Assembly: GCF_014805625.2 (NCBI RefSeq)
Contig: NW_023998415.1
Coordinates: forward strand, 39,826,890 to 39,890,889
Direction of reading: 5' to 3'
Source of the DNA: Glossina fuscipes
Taxonomy: Eukaryota > Arthropoda > Insecta > Diptera > Glossinidae
Length of the DNA: 64,000 nucleotides
Under the pieces are notes generated by a model. It saw only the letters and a program-made list of their open reading frames with translations, had not been told where the DNA came from and did no database searches. A program made the translations under genes and the position numbers. Positions 1-11,375 of this stretch are shown here, one piece after another. Position 1 is the first letter of the stretch. Every line of letters begins with the position of its first letter.

Positions 1-2506
1 TCCTTATATGAAAAGGAATCTCAATCGCAATGCATTTGCGTAATCCTATGTACCTATATATAGCATGTTTTTATATGAAATCGCTGTACTGTACTGGACA
101 AATTTTCATCATAACATACTGCTACGAAATTCACTTTTCTTGGAGACGGTTCATATCACTAGATCGTCTATATACAAATGTATATAAGAGAAACAGACTT
201 GCACGTTTTCGCTACCAGACTCTTTTATTTACAATCAATTTGTTTAAGGGTAGAAGTATTTACATTTTCCTCTGGCAATATTCTCGACTTCTCAACTCTG
301 ATATGCGTTTTCGACTCAACCGTTTTTGCCCGACTGACTCTGCTTTCTGCAAGTAGTCTATTTATATACATTTTTACAAGCATATTACTATTACATAATT
401 TCATGGTATCATTTTTAATCCGCTAACCTGGTTTTCTGCTAATCGTTTCTCTCGGCCAGCAGCTGCATGGTGCGCCGCGAATGTGCACTTGGGTTTTTTC
501 TCTCTAGGAAATTTATTTTTTGGGAAAATCAATTAGTTGGAGTGAACTGGATTTGGGATTTCCATAGCATTACTAACAATTAGACTCTGTTGCTAAGTAA
601 AAGCTTTTCTTATTTCAGTACGTTTACATGAAATGGATTCGAAAAATGGTGCGTCCATTTGTTTAGTACATCGAAATACTATTTTTTACCTTTTCATGTT
701 TTTGAAGAAGCTTTAAATACGGAACTTTTGCAAAAATGACCAAAACCAATGCATTTACAATCGAGCATGTCCTTGGGCCAAAATGTGCGATGTGAATACA
801 AAAGAGTTTGCCACCGTTAAAGTTACCTAAAAAATATTTGACTGCAGCCGACATTCGCCCCATATACACTTATCTGTACCTATTTAAAATTAGATTATGA
901 ATGAGAGCATCTAGATCTTTCTGGAAGCCTTCAACCACGTACAAGAGAAAATTGAAGTGCTCATGATCGATGCGAGTGCGTTCAAAACTTTCGATACTTT
1001 TGGGCACCGACTTAATTTGGACTGCATTGTACTTAGGTGTAAGTGTATGTAAGCTAGGAGTTGAAAAGAGATAGAAGAGATTTTTCCATGCAGACCAAGT
1101 TCTTAAAGCTTTCTCATTTACTCGAGGTATTCACGACACACTATCGGGAATCAACGTTGCTCCCCCACACAGCCTGTCTATGAAATAACGCACGATCTGT
1201 GGCTTTCCCCGCCATGACAGATATTTCCACTTTCAAGTCACAAAACGCACAAATACTAGTCCCTCCCTTTGTCTCCCCCTATATACAAGCCTTTCTAGTC
1301 ACTCTTTTGACCGTCATCAATATATCTCGAAGACACAATAATACTTGGATAGACGGGCAGACATTTGATTCAGCAAATTATTCTCAATCAATTATTGTTA
1401 AATTAACAACATGTAGACCTATGTCAAGTTCTTCAAAGCGTTGCACACACTCACACAAACTTAAGACAGGGCATAGCGAGGAAGAATTTTTATCCATCTT
1501 GTTTCACCGCTAACTACGGTAAGAAAGCGTAGATCGACTCACTTGTGAATTTTCTAGTGTGCATATGTATGTTTAGTGCTATTTTTTTATCCAATTTTGG
1601 AGGAATTTTACATAAAAGTAAACCCCGAAGCCGCAGCGGAAACGATATTTTCCTATTCCAACTCAGAGAATCTATGCTTTTGTAGGCCAAGTGTTTGATT
1701 TATCTGACTTTGTTTTTAATGGAGAGACAGTATTACGAAACTACTTAAGATGCAGCGTAAAGTTGTAAAAAAACCTTTGTTTTGAATTACGAGATCACAA
1801 TTTAAGAAAAGGTTAAAAATACGTCGCTTTTTTTAGCATCCAATGATGCAGAAAGAGAAAGATGATTAGATAGATTCCATTATTTGCACCGATCAGAAAT
1901 ATACATAAGCTATTGTAGTATGGACAAACATTTGACAAATCTAATCTTTATGATGGAAAAGCGTAATATGCAACGGATCCAACCACGATTGAGGTATGTA
2001 TTTATTTCCTTTTTAAATGTTCTGAGATTATAAAAAAAAAGAAAACAAGAAAAAAAAAAAACAAAAGAAAAATAAGTATATCATTGGAAACGACAAAAAA
2101 GGAGAGAAAAGTGAAAAAAAGAAAAAAAAACGGATAACAAATACTCGACCTAAATTTGAAATTTAAACTGAGAGCAAGGAAATGGAAAGATGAATCGGTT
2201 TGCGCTTTTCTAAAAAACAAAAAAAAAAAAAAAACTGTGGCCAACTCAAGGCAGGAAATAAACGTACGTACGACCGGTGAACGGAGACGAACAGTAATAG
2301 AATCTATAACAATTACGAACAACGATAAAGTAGAGTCCGAAAGAACACAACAAATTAATAAAATCAATGACTTGTAATAAGAAAGCTTTTCGAACGAAAA
2401 TTTTACTTACCTATCATGTCAAATGATAAATATACATATCACAGAGACTGTGGAGCGTATTTATTGACCATTCAAAAATGTTTAGAAAATTTTAGATTAT
2501 TGACAG
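1..2506. other. No gene recognised; A+T-rich DNA
   Basis: No open frame here resembles a known protein and no RNA gene was seen. The longest frame (1199-1513, +, 104 codons) has no recognisable motif, and it covers a short tract at about 1350-1370 resembling the primer-like GACAGACA stretches of the dispersed repeats elsewhere in the window, so it is probably not a gene. A purine tract of mainly A runs occupies about 2029-2240. A short G+C-richer patch lies at about 455-490. Confidence 0.6.
2029..2240. repeat. Purine-rich A-tract low-complexity region
   Basis: Long stretches of A interrupted by single G or short mixed segments on the + strand. It yields a spurious minus-strand frame made mostly of Phe and Leu. 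It is low-complexity sequence, not coding. Confidence 0.8.
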
Positions 2507-2640
2507 CTACACCGCTTACGATAGAGAATATATTAAGTTTGTGTGGATGTAGGTAACAAACAGAAAGACTTAAGATAGGCGCACTTTTGGTTATACCGAT
2601 CGATTCATGGTCCTTTTCTGGATTGTGTCCATTTGACATC
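2507..2640 (+). repeat. Dispersed repeat family 2, fragment
   Basis: The stretch starting CTACACC and running through TATATTAAGTTTGTGTGGATG aligns by eye with 39661-39710 (CTACACCACTTGTGG then TATATTAAGTTAGGGCGGATG) and with 18067-18110. All three are followed by a similar TTATACCGA(T/C)CGATTC block. The copy is short and has no inverted partner nearby, so it is a truncated fragment. Confidence 0.55.
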
Positions 2641-2879
2641 TATGTTGCAAAGTGTATAACAATTTTTATATAGTAGTTTATAATGCAACTTAGCTATGCA
2701 TTGCTTTCTTGAATTCTTCTCCTATTCATTTTATTAATTATTCTTATTTACTTATTCATGTGTTCATTAAACATCAGATTATTGTCTCAAGCTATATCCG
2801 TAAATAAATTATTTAATAAATCCGAGAAGTTTTACGATATATTCATACGACAATATCAAATTTCTCAGAAAGCTTACTG

Positions 2880-3670
2880 TACCCTATAGAAAAGCTGCGC
2901 GGAAGAGAAAATTTTGACATATGGAAACGCCAAAGGGAGCCTTGTGATTCAATCAATGGGGATGATGGAGGTTTATTTCAATGAAATTAAAATTGATGGA
3001 TTCTTGCACTTTGGCCATTCAGTGACACTTGTATATGAATGCGATTTCGTGATAAGATGCATTGAGGGTAAAGAAAGCAAGTCTAGGCTTGCTGGATCTA
3101 TTGAAAATTTTCAGCCCATTACAATGGCTAGAATGAATGCAAAGCAGGAACTGATGCTTCACACGATGAAATATTTACTGTTTCAAGATGTTAAATTTGA
3201 CGCGAAAGAAGACGCAAAAAAAAGCAGCATTGTGCACAAAAACTACAAAACATGTCGGCCATTTTACTAGAAATTGCCCAAATAAAATACAAAAAAAAAA
3301 AAAAAAAGTACAGGCAAGCAAATTAATAAAGACGACGTGCTCCTTGCACTGAAAGCAAATAGGTTGGTGAGAGTGAAAAAAATTGAATGAATATATAAAC
3401 GGCAGAGGAAATTTCAATTCTACTGACTGGTTCATAGACTCAGGTGCTACTAGTTGTATGACAAGCAACAAAAACCTCCTGAAAAATGCAAGAGCAATCG
3501 AAAACAAAATGATCGTAACTGTCAATAGGAAAGAACATTCCGTTAAAAACATTGACAGTATAGGTATGTCTCTCATGAACAAAAATCAAAGCGGCGACTA
3601 CGTGCTTCAAGTGTATGTAGATTTGTTCGCGGTCCAGCAAATGACAAAGGTTAAAAAAAACGATTAGAAA
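2880..3670 (+). mobile_element. Ty1/copia-type retrotransposon relic (gag and protease)
   Basis: This is a broken piece of a copia-superfamily polyprotein. At 2889-2924 one frame reads EKLRGRENFDIWK, the L-x-G-x-N-(F/Y)-x-x-W start of copia Gag. The main open frame of the middle is 2914-3270. At 3252-3288 a different frame reads GHFTRNCPNK, the second half of a CCHC zinc knuckle; the first half lies in the preceding frame, so a frameshift cuts the knuckle. At 3428-3460 a third stretch reads WFIDSGATSCMTSN, the aspartic protease active site (Asp 3437-3439, Ser, Gly, Ala). It continues to a degraded V-L-x-V-x-x-L segment near 3600-3640, as after copia proteases. Integrase, reverse transcriptase and LTRs are not visible. 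An A15 run at 3293-3307 separates gag from protease. Family assignment is firm; the element is dead. Confidence 0.85.
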
Positions 3671-5398
3671 AGTTTAGTAAAAACGAACGAACGATGGCTA
3701 TGGCAACAATGTACATGTGACTTATATCGATTAAACTATATATGCATATATGTCGTTGCTACAAATCGCTTGATAAAATTGCCAGACGGCTCTATGCCTC
3801 ATTTAACTTTCTGATCTCACGATCTCCGTTTATCCGCCTAACAGGTGTTCGCCGATAACGCAATAAAGCATAAAATGCATGCGGCGAGTTGATCTATTCT
3901 TATCTGAAAACATTATTAAATACCAATGTAAGAGAATAAATTTCATATTATTTTCATTGTACATAATCAACGTTTAATTCGCTGACCACAATTTAAATTC
4001 TTTATAACAAAGTTATGTTACATTTGCTTGTCCACTGATGGTTCGTCATTCTTAATGTCTCTGATTTTTTCTATTCCATTTGACAAAAAAAAAAAAAAAG
4101 GAAAAGTAAAGGAAAGGAAAAAAACAACTTCATCATACACACATATAAGCTTCTCTTGTCACAAACGACTTAAATGTACATATGTTTGCTTATGTATTGA
4201 AACTTTACTGCTGTTGCTACTTTTGCGACGGGTTTCACTTGCTGCATATACTGCAATTGTGTGTTAACAGCAAAAAAAAAAATAAAAAGATGAACTGCCT
4301 CAGAATATCGCACATTTGAACAGTTTGTTGTTCTCTTAGTGCTTATGCTTTTAAGTTTAATATAAAAAAAGAGAAAAAGACAGAAAAAAGGACAAGAGAG
4401 TGATAGAGAGAGGGAGGATTAGGGGAAGCGTGTGAAAAAACCATACATGCACTTTATGGTGAATCTTGTATTACCCACCGTCAATGACAACTATAACGCC
4501 GTGTAACAGTGGCGTGTTACCTACGAGTACATAAATTTCATATATTTTAGATATCAAATTTCAAATCGATACCTCCTACGTATCTTGTACATTAATGGAA
4601 CTACTTGAAAAATTCTTGCTTTCCCATATATTTTCAATTCTTCAGCTTCTATGCGTATATCGATGAGTCGGTAGAAGTATATCAGAAATTTATGAACCAA
4701 ATGTCAGTTTTGTACTATAATTTTGATAAGTTTGTGAATTCAATACATTTAAGACTCAAATCAATTATCGAATGGATAAGTAAATAAGCTCAAGACTGAG
4801 ATCGATCTAGAATCTCTAGCTTTTAAGGATTACATTAATGTTACAGGAATCTATCTATCTCTCATATTTTTGCTTTCAAGTCTTGCAAACGTGCAGACAA
4901 AATTCGCGTAGCTTCACTTGTGGAAGATACGAATGCAACCTTATATCCCTGTATAGGTATAAATATTTTATGAACAGTTTGTGTGAATAAGTTATTGTAT
5001 GTTGGTCAGAAGTTTTTTTCATTTGATGTGCACTTTAACTGTTTTATGCAAGCATTCTCATGCATTTTTTAAAATACAGCAAAATATTTTTTATTTTTTT
5101 TATAGCTTCTGTTTAAATGCATTTTGCATAGTCTGTAATATGAAAGCAAGTAAAAAAGGGAAAGAAAGCAAAAATGCTTACGCCTGGGGGTGTAATCTTG
5201 AGTACGAAATACTTGAGATAAATGCTTCGAAGTTGCAATTTCTTGTTAATTACGAAATTGTAAGATAAGTAATCATTACCATCCTTACTCACGAGCTTGG
5301 TAAACATGACAGATCGATATTTTGTTCATGTCAACTTATTAATGAAACAAGAAAACTTTGAAAATAAAATTATTTCATTTTTTAAATGATGGGTGTAT
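3671..5398. other. No gene recognised
   Basis: A+T-rich DNA with A runs at about 4085-4099 and 4271-4287 and a purine-rich stretch at about 4365-4430. Open frames of 60-89 codons (for example 4605-4787 and 4999-5268, +) carry no recognisable domain, and their composition follows the background. Nothing else seen. Confidence 0.6.
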
Positions 5399-6355
5399 TC
5401 ATTTTATCAAAACGTTTGTAACGCCCAGGAGAAAGCTATAGAGACTGCACAGAGCACATGTATCCTTAATCGGCATTAAATTCTTTAGCGATTTAAGCAT
5501 ATCCGTCCGCCCGTCCGTCCGTATAATGTTTCTTGTAAACATTCTGATTACCGCAAAAATGAAGCTACCGACTTCAAATTTGGCAGTGGCATGAAAATGG
5601 TTTTTCAAAAGCAATAAAATTTTGGTTTTTTGCTCATTACCCAGGCAATAAAAGTAGAGAAATCTACTTAAATTTGAACGTACATTCTACGGACGCTATT
5701 GTAATATCTGTGCATGAATGCAAAAATTAACCGCGCCTACCCAATATCAAAATTTAATATTTTTTTTTTAAATACTTTTATAAGGAGCAAAAGCAAACTT
5801 CGAAACGCTCATAATATATAAATTCAGAATGCACTCAAGCATGTCCATCTATCTGTCCATCCAATAGATGGACCCAACCATAAACACTTTCCCCTTCGCA
5901 AAAATGAAAATATCGCCTAAAAATTTCCAAGAGAATTTTAAAACACCCCAAGCTGGTCAAGGGACACCCTTACAATGCCTAATCTTGCTCACAAAGTACA
6001 ACATATGTGGTATATAAATTTACACTCACGTTTTGAAAATAGGAAAAATCAACCGGGTCCACGCAACAATTATAGAGTACGAAAATTTGGTTATTTTCTC
6101 TTTTTTTTACCTTCTTTTGATCCGCCTGAGTGACCAAGAAGTGAGTAGACAAGAAGTTCGACTAACTGAAGAGTTAGTGGTCAACTGAGGTAGACTTTTT
6201 TTTAATAAAGCCGAAAGCCTTAAATGCTAGTGCTTTACTCTTAGAATTTATTCTCTGGCTAAATTAATAATAATAACAATAACAATTAATAACAATAACA
6301 ATTAATAACAATAACGATGAGTATAAAAGATTCGGTCACGAACGAATATAATTTT
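5399..6355 (-). repeat. Dispersed repeat family 1, reverse copy, interrupted by a SINE
   Basis: Read on the minus strand, this copy starts near 6355 with GTAAGAAAATTATATTCG followed by a small hairpin and TTTTATAC, the same beginning as the copies at 6751 and 33313. It ends near 5399 with CGTTTTGATAAAATGAA, matching GTTTTGACAAAATGAAC at 7491-7507 and GTTTTAACAAAATG at 34065. A block at 5440-5510 read in reverse aligns with 7400-7500 almost base by base, including the ATGCTTAAATCG word next to the GGACGGAC tract. A SINE occupies about 6119-6315 inside it, so the repeat is older than that insertion. The minus-strand frame at 5399-5614 is simply part of the repeat. Confidence 0.75.
6119..6315 (+). 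mobile_element. tRNA-derived SINE with (TAA/CAA) tail
   Basis: The right half (AATAAAGCCGAAAGCC, then TGCTAGTGCT, then TTAGAATTTATTCTCTGGCT) matches the copies at 35234-35397 (reverse) and 48955-49047 almost word for word. It ends in TAATAATAACAATAACAAT repeats, as a SINE tail would. The left half starts GATCCGCCTGAGTG, the same start as the reversed copy at 63767-63847, but its internal promoter boxes have decayed. It sits inside repeat family 1. There is no coding capacity; such elements depend on a LINE for movement. Confidence 0.8.
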
Positions 6356-6750
6356 CTTACTTATTGTTCTTTGTATTTCATGTGCTCATGTGTCAATAGA
6401 CCAGAAGGGAGAGTATTTGTTATGTCAAAACATTTGCAGCACACAGAAAGAAGCCTCAAAAAGCGTCTAACCGCTCTATGACATTCTGTCTGTAGGTCTG
6501 ATCAAATATATTACCGATCGCCAAAATTGAGAAATCAGTCTAATATTTGGCAAAAAGTTCAAAGTTGATACAGGCATTTAATGGTATTGAGAATATGCCA
6601 AATGGTTCAAAACACAAATTACAAATTTCACCGATTTGAAGATACCCCACCAAGGTAGGTCAAATTTTTCTTTTAGGTTTGTGTCTTTGTTGAGTTGCAA
6701 TTAACTGCGTAGTGAAAAAAAAAAACAATAAAATAAATAATTATTAAAGA
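6356..6750. other. Spacer between two family 1 copies; no gene
   Basis: About 400 bp with no open frame of note, an A9 run near 6716-6726 and no recognised motif. It separates two oppositely oriented family 1 repeats. Confidence 0.5.
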
Positions 6751-7640
6751 TAATAAGAAAGAAAATTAAATTGTGTCGGGATCGAATCTTTTGTACCTAT
6801 CACCCCCTTTACCCCCAGAAAAGACAGAATTAGTAAAAGAACAAAATTCTCATGTACTGTAATGGTGAATTAAAATAAAAGTTTTTGTCGTAGAGGTATG
6901 TGGGCTTTGTAGGCGTGTCCAAATTCTTTCCAAAACTTTTAGGCGCTAACCGGAGAATGTTTACCACATATAGTACAAAGTTGCGCAAACAGACAGATGG
7001 ACAGACAAATAGGCGGATATGTTTAGGTGCATTCAAAATTTAAAACTGGCCAAGAGTTTATATACTTTATAGGGTTTTTGAAGTTTTTGACTGCGTGTTA
7101 TAAGGATATTGAAAAAGCAAGTAAATTTTGATACACTCTAATATTGGGTAGGCGTGGTCAATTTTACCCATTTTTGTACATTTATTTTCTCTAGGTTATG
7201 AGTAATGAGCGAGAACCCATTGTTTCATTCCTTTTGAAAAACACAGGTATTTTCGGGTTACGTGATGCTCTGAGCGTATCGTTCGACCAATCTGGCCCAT
7301 TTTCAATACCAACCTGCGTGCAAGAATTTCCAATTCTTCTGCCAAGTTTGAAGTCGATAGGTTCGAATGCTTACAATAGATATTACGCAGACGAACAGAC
7401 AGACATGTTTAAATCGATTCACAATTTGATGCTGATCAAGAATATTGTATGCTTTACGGGGTCGCTGATGCATCCTTCTGAGCGTTGCAAATGTTTTGAC
7501 AAAATGAACCTTTCGGTGATGGGTATAAAAAATAGTAGGAACCACATGCACATAGAACAATCTAAGCCTTTTATTATGGTTACAAAACCGAAACACTACG
7601 TTATTGTTACTAACTGCCATAGACAGTTATAGGGCAAACA
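6751..7640 (+). repeat. Dispersed repeat family 1, forward copy
   Basis: Starts TAATAAGAAAGAAAATTA then TCGGGATCGAATCTTTTGTACC, aligning with AAATTATATTCGGTCG and CCGAATGTTTTATACC at 33330-33362. The match continues through GAACAAAATTCTCATG, the GGACAGAC tract, AAAGATATTGAAAAA, GGTCAATT, the TGAGC(G/A)A word (7205) and CAAGAA(T/C)TTCCAAT (7320-7335) down to ACAAAATG. Because of this, the 144-codon open frame at 7198-7632 (+) and the 105-codon frame opposite are repeat sequence and not genes. It is the longest and least interrupted of the family 1 copies. Confidence 0.75.
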
Positions 7641-8967
7641 CTGTAAGTGTGCAATGTAAAATAAATTGACTTGTAACAGAACGTTCAGGAACACAACGTG
7701 TTACTCCAGTTTTTGTAACACGTCTTAAAAACTATCAAAAAACCGGAATTGCATTAATTCTCTAAAATTTTTTATAATTAGTTTAGTGTGTTCCTTATAT
7801 GGGGAGGACATATACAGGAGATTTTGATTGCAGTAAATGCTGAGCATAGCAATGACATTAGGTTTTTCTGATTGCTTTATGGCATAAGACAAAAAGTATG
7901 ATTTCATTCTTTGCTAATAATTGTTTGTATTTTCAATTTTTTTCCTTCAATATCGTTCCATTTGTATCAATTGCCTTAGCAAAGGGGATGAGTCAAGTGT
8001 AAAGATAGATCAACTTTTGGAAAAGACACAAATGGAGGGTAAGCGTTGGAGGTTAACTTTAAGTTAGCGAAATTTTTACATGCATTCCTGCACAAATCTG
8101 GTGTAATCTTCCACGCCCACCTAATCTCATAGAGAATTGAAATTTCATGTTTTTTCATTTTGTGTTTTTTTTTTCTTCCTTTTGTAAGTTAAGGCGTCGA
8201 CAAAAACTGAATTTAATGTACTTGCTCGCTTAAGTTCAATTGTCAAATTGGCTCAGAGTCATCTAAGCCCCGTTTCAATATTCAATGTTATCGTTTACCA
8301 GTTGAATGATTTCAATGGACACGCAGTTCAAACTGTAAATTGCTACCTGATTATATCTAATTCTAATCGACTCGTCGATTCGGCTTTATTCGATTCAAAT
8401 CGATTGTTTTTCTCCTATTTAAGCTTTTGATGATTGAATACAATGAAATGAATGGGCAGAGCACAGACTGGCAGATAGATTTAAATTGATTCAGAAAATC
8501 AATTATATCGAATATATTCGATTAGTATTAAAAGGGGGAAAAAAAAAGATGGGTGTAACTCCAGTCTGTTATGATGTCGCAAGCATTCGTACAAACTTAC
8601 CATGGACAATAAGTATAGCGGTATAAATAGGTAGATTATCGAATTTTATCATAACTGGCAGTAAATCAATGACGGATATCAAAATTTCCGAACATAAACG
8701 AGTGAAATGCTTTCGTTGCTTCATATTTACTCCATTAAACATATGTAACATATTACGATAAGTAGATTATAATATTTAATTTAACTTAGTTACATTCAAC
8801 TCGTAAGTGTGCTATAATACATTAACTTCATTTTAAATACTAGAGAGACAGAGAGAGAGAGAGAGAGCGAGCGAGATCACCTCAGATATAAAATTGATAA
8901 TCTTATCCAAAGAAATATTCGCATTGATTTATATACATATATAAATGTAGCGCTGCGTAAGCATGTT

Positions 8968-9022
<55 letters not shown>

Positions 9023-10066
9023 CATATGTTCTTATATGATTGAATGAGAATATGAAGCTTGTATTTGCTTTTCCTTTGAATGCTTCCATAGATCTAATGT
9101 GGATGCAGAAGTTTTTCATACCCTTCTTTACTAGATATGCTATTCTATGCATATTTGCTTTTCTTTATTTGCTTTCACTCAACCATATTCGATATGGTTA
9201 TGATTTTACAAAATAAAATATAATTGTGTTGTAAATCTTACCCAAAAAATAGATAGCGAATGAAAGAAGGAAAAGAGCTTTCGAAAGAGATACAAGAGAC
9301 GAAGACAAATCCTTTTCAATAAATTTCTTGTATGGATGAGTAGAACATTTAGTAGAGGACTGGATCTCTCTGACCTTTACAATTATTTAAATTAGGGATT
9401 CACTTTTCTTGTCTATTGTTGTTGTTATTGTTGTCGTTGCTATTCGATGATTACTACTTTTTATTCAAAATACAAAATAATGTTTTTTGCTTTCTTTTCT
9501 TTGCTTTTCTTTTCTTTTATTTTTTTTTTTTTTTGCTATTTCTTTCAGTTAACATAATTGCGGCATTTTGCTGTCGTTATGATATTTTATTATTAAATTA
9601 TGCTTCTGGGAATTTATGTATATTTTTTAGATAATCGGATTAGTTGCCATTACCGCACACATTGGTTTAAGCTCAACCTCGCTTTAGAACATTTAGAAAT
9701 GTATTAAAATTGTTATTAATTCTGTTGATGCTTTACAATAATTCCGCTTTTGTTGTTTTCTTTTCTTCCTTACTAATTGCAATTAATATCGAATCAATTA
9801 TTGTATTGGAAATGCATTAAATGCCGCAAAGTTTAATGGGTGGGGGGATTGGAGGTGGCGGGAGAGGAAAAGAGAAAGAGAAATTAATTATGGCATCACA
9901 GCTAATTGGGGAGAAACTTTTGTTTTCATCCACATTACTTCCCATTATAAATATAAACAAAACGCTTTTAAGCTTTAAGAAACTCTTAAGCCCTCATGAA
10001 ATTGAAATGCATATCAATTTGTAAATTATTTTAAGGATAAAATATATTGACATAAGCCCTTTACAC
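7641..10066. other. No gene recognised; microsatellites and palindromes
   Basis: Frames of up to 72 codons here are low-complexity or have no recognisable motif. The stretch holds a GA run (about 8843-8868), a TA array (8971-9019), a T-rich patch (about 9480-9535) and a cluster of CGATTC/GAATCG words at 8365-8405. A perfect 16-base palindrome, ATCGAATATATTCGAT, lies at 8507-8522. Confidence 0.55.
8971..9019. repeat. (TA)n microsatellite
   Basis: An uninterrupted run of about 24 TA dinucleotides. The isoleucine-tyrosine repeat frame on the minus strand at this place is an artefact of it. Confidence 0.95.
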
Positions 10067-10372
10067 CTACAACTTAGTGGATTGGATTGTAATACATAGA
10101 AAGTGTACAGCTTTCTGAAAACCGGCACATGACCAATCAGTCAGGTGTCTGTCCCCTAAGACGATAGAGAAAAAGTGAAAATAGTGAACAAAATTGGAAA
10201 GGCGGTCGGAGGCCAGTGGGTGTATGTCCAATCGAGAAAGTATTATTCTTTTACCACCTACTAAGCTTTCACTGTAGCTGCGACCGAAGAAACCTCTGCC
10301 ACACATGAGATTTGCACCCGCGAATAATGACTTGGTAGTCGCGGTTCTTATTCACTCGGCTAGTCAGGCCGA
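10067..10372 (-). mobile_element. Second SINE type with a tRNA-like head, probable
   Basis: On the minus strand from 10372 the sequence reads GCCTGACTAGCCGAGTGAAT, then about 30 bp later GCGGGTGCAAATCTC. These fit pol III A box (TAGCCGAGTGAA against TRGCNNAGYNGG) and a weaker B box (GGTGCAAATC against GGTTCGANNC). The roughly 60-bp head aligns with the head of the SINE at 35234-35397, including the GCGACTA/TCGACTA word and TC(A/T)(A/T)GTG after the B box. The body that follows (10067-10305) is unlike the other SINEs: it lacks the AATAAAGCCGAAAG block and shows no TAA tail. This may be a distinct family sharing a tRNA-like head, or a SINE fused to other DNA. The body boundary near 10067 is a guess. 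The minus-strand 79-codon frame at 10067-10306 lies within this body and is not counted as a gene. Confidence 0.55.
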
Positions 10373-11058
10373 TAATTTCGAAAAAGCCGATAATTTTCTC
10401 TTTCCCTCAAATCTTAGTATCCATATTTTTGACATAACCCTGTAATTTTGTTCTGAATAAAATTTCCGTCTTACGTTGAAAAGTTAACCAAGCGAAGTTA
10501 AATGTTCGTTTGTGATCTGCAACAAGCCATATGTGCAAATAACTTTCACTCCACGGGTCATTTTCGCAGTTTTCCTTTGTACGCTTACGTAGAGGGCGCT
10601 GCCAATGCGATGCGATGCATACGCTAGTATATTGAATCTGTATATCAAGTGATTTTGACTTTCATTCCATATTGCACGGGAATATCGTCAGCTAACGAAT
10701 AGTGGGGAGGATATCTAGAAAGTTGATTTTTTGTTGAACTGTTTTCTTTCATATTTTTAAACAGAACCGTGCACCGGCCTTGTAAGGTAAACATATTAGT
10801 CATCCCTATAAATGTAAATGAATTAGATAAACAGTAATTGAAAGCTCGATTTTGTAAATCACTCGTTTAACTCAAAGTTTTGTTGTCAGGTTTAAGGTTC
10901 ATGGCAATTATTATAATAATCTTATCTTTATTATCGCATTGACATCGCATTGCTCATTTTTATGCTTGCAATGTTAACACTTGCAGTGTCAACACTTAAC
11001 CCAACTTTGCTCGCACTACCGTCATAAACGAAACAATATTCAATTGTCATTTTTTTCC
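10373..11058. other. No gene recognised
   Basis: Mixed-composition DNA. The patch at about 10540-10630 is somewhat richer in G+C, but no open frame or RNA motif could be supported. Confidence 0.5.
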
Positions 11059-11250
11059 GATTGGCTAACGCCGATTTTTAAATACCCCTACACCATTTCA
11101 TTTAATATACAGCTTTACAACAAAATTTCTGCCTTTAAACTTCTCTCACATACGGATTATAATTTCATGAAAAGCTTAACAAAGCACGGGATCCCTAAAC
11201 TAGAGCTAGTCATACCCAACTTGATTACATACTGATGAATTGATATGAGA
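11059..11250 (+). repeat. Dispersed repeat family 2, partial copy
   Basis: GATTGGCTAACGCCGATTTT followed by TAAATACCCCTACACCATTTC aligns with GTCGGGCAAAGCCGACTATT and AAATACTCTACACCATTTCG at 18801-18839. Both have a small hairpin followed by the TACACC end motif. The right end of this copy is not clear. The 84-codon frame 10981-11235 straddles its edge and has no recognisable domain. Confidence 0.5.
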
Positions 11251-11339
11251 AATCATTATTTTGACTAATCATTTCATTAGAAAATTCTAAAAACTAGATA
11301 TTGTTACCTATGAGAACGTTTCTATTGGAGGACATCCAA

Positions 11340-11341
<2 letters not shown>

Positions 11342-11370
<29 letters not shown>
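11342..11370. repeat. (CA)n microsatellite
   Basis: About 14 uninterrupted CA units. Confidence 0.95.

Positions 11371-11375
<5 letters not shown>

Noticed and set aside
1199..1513. 104-codon frame on +
   Set aside because: No motif, and it includes a primer-like GACGGGCAGACA word typical of the dispersed repeats.
7198..7632. 144-codon open frame on +, the longest in the window
   Set aside because: It lies wholly inside dispersed repeat family 1, aligns with non-coding copies at 33313 and 5399, and has no recognisable domain.
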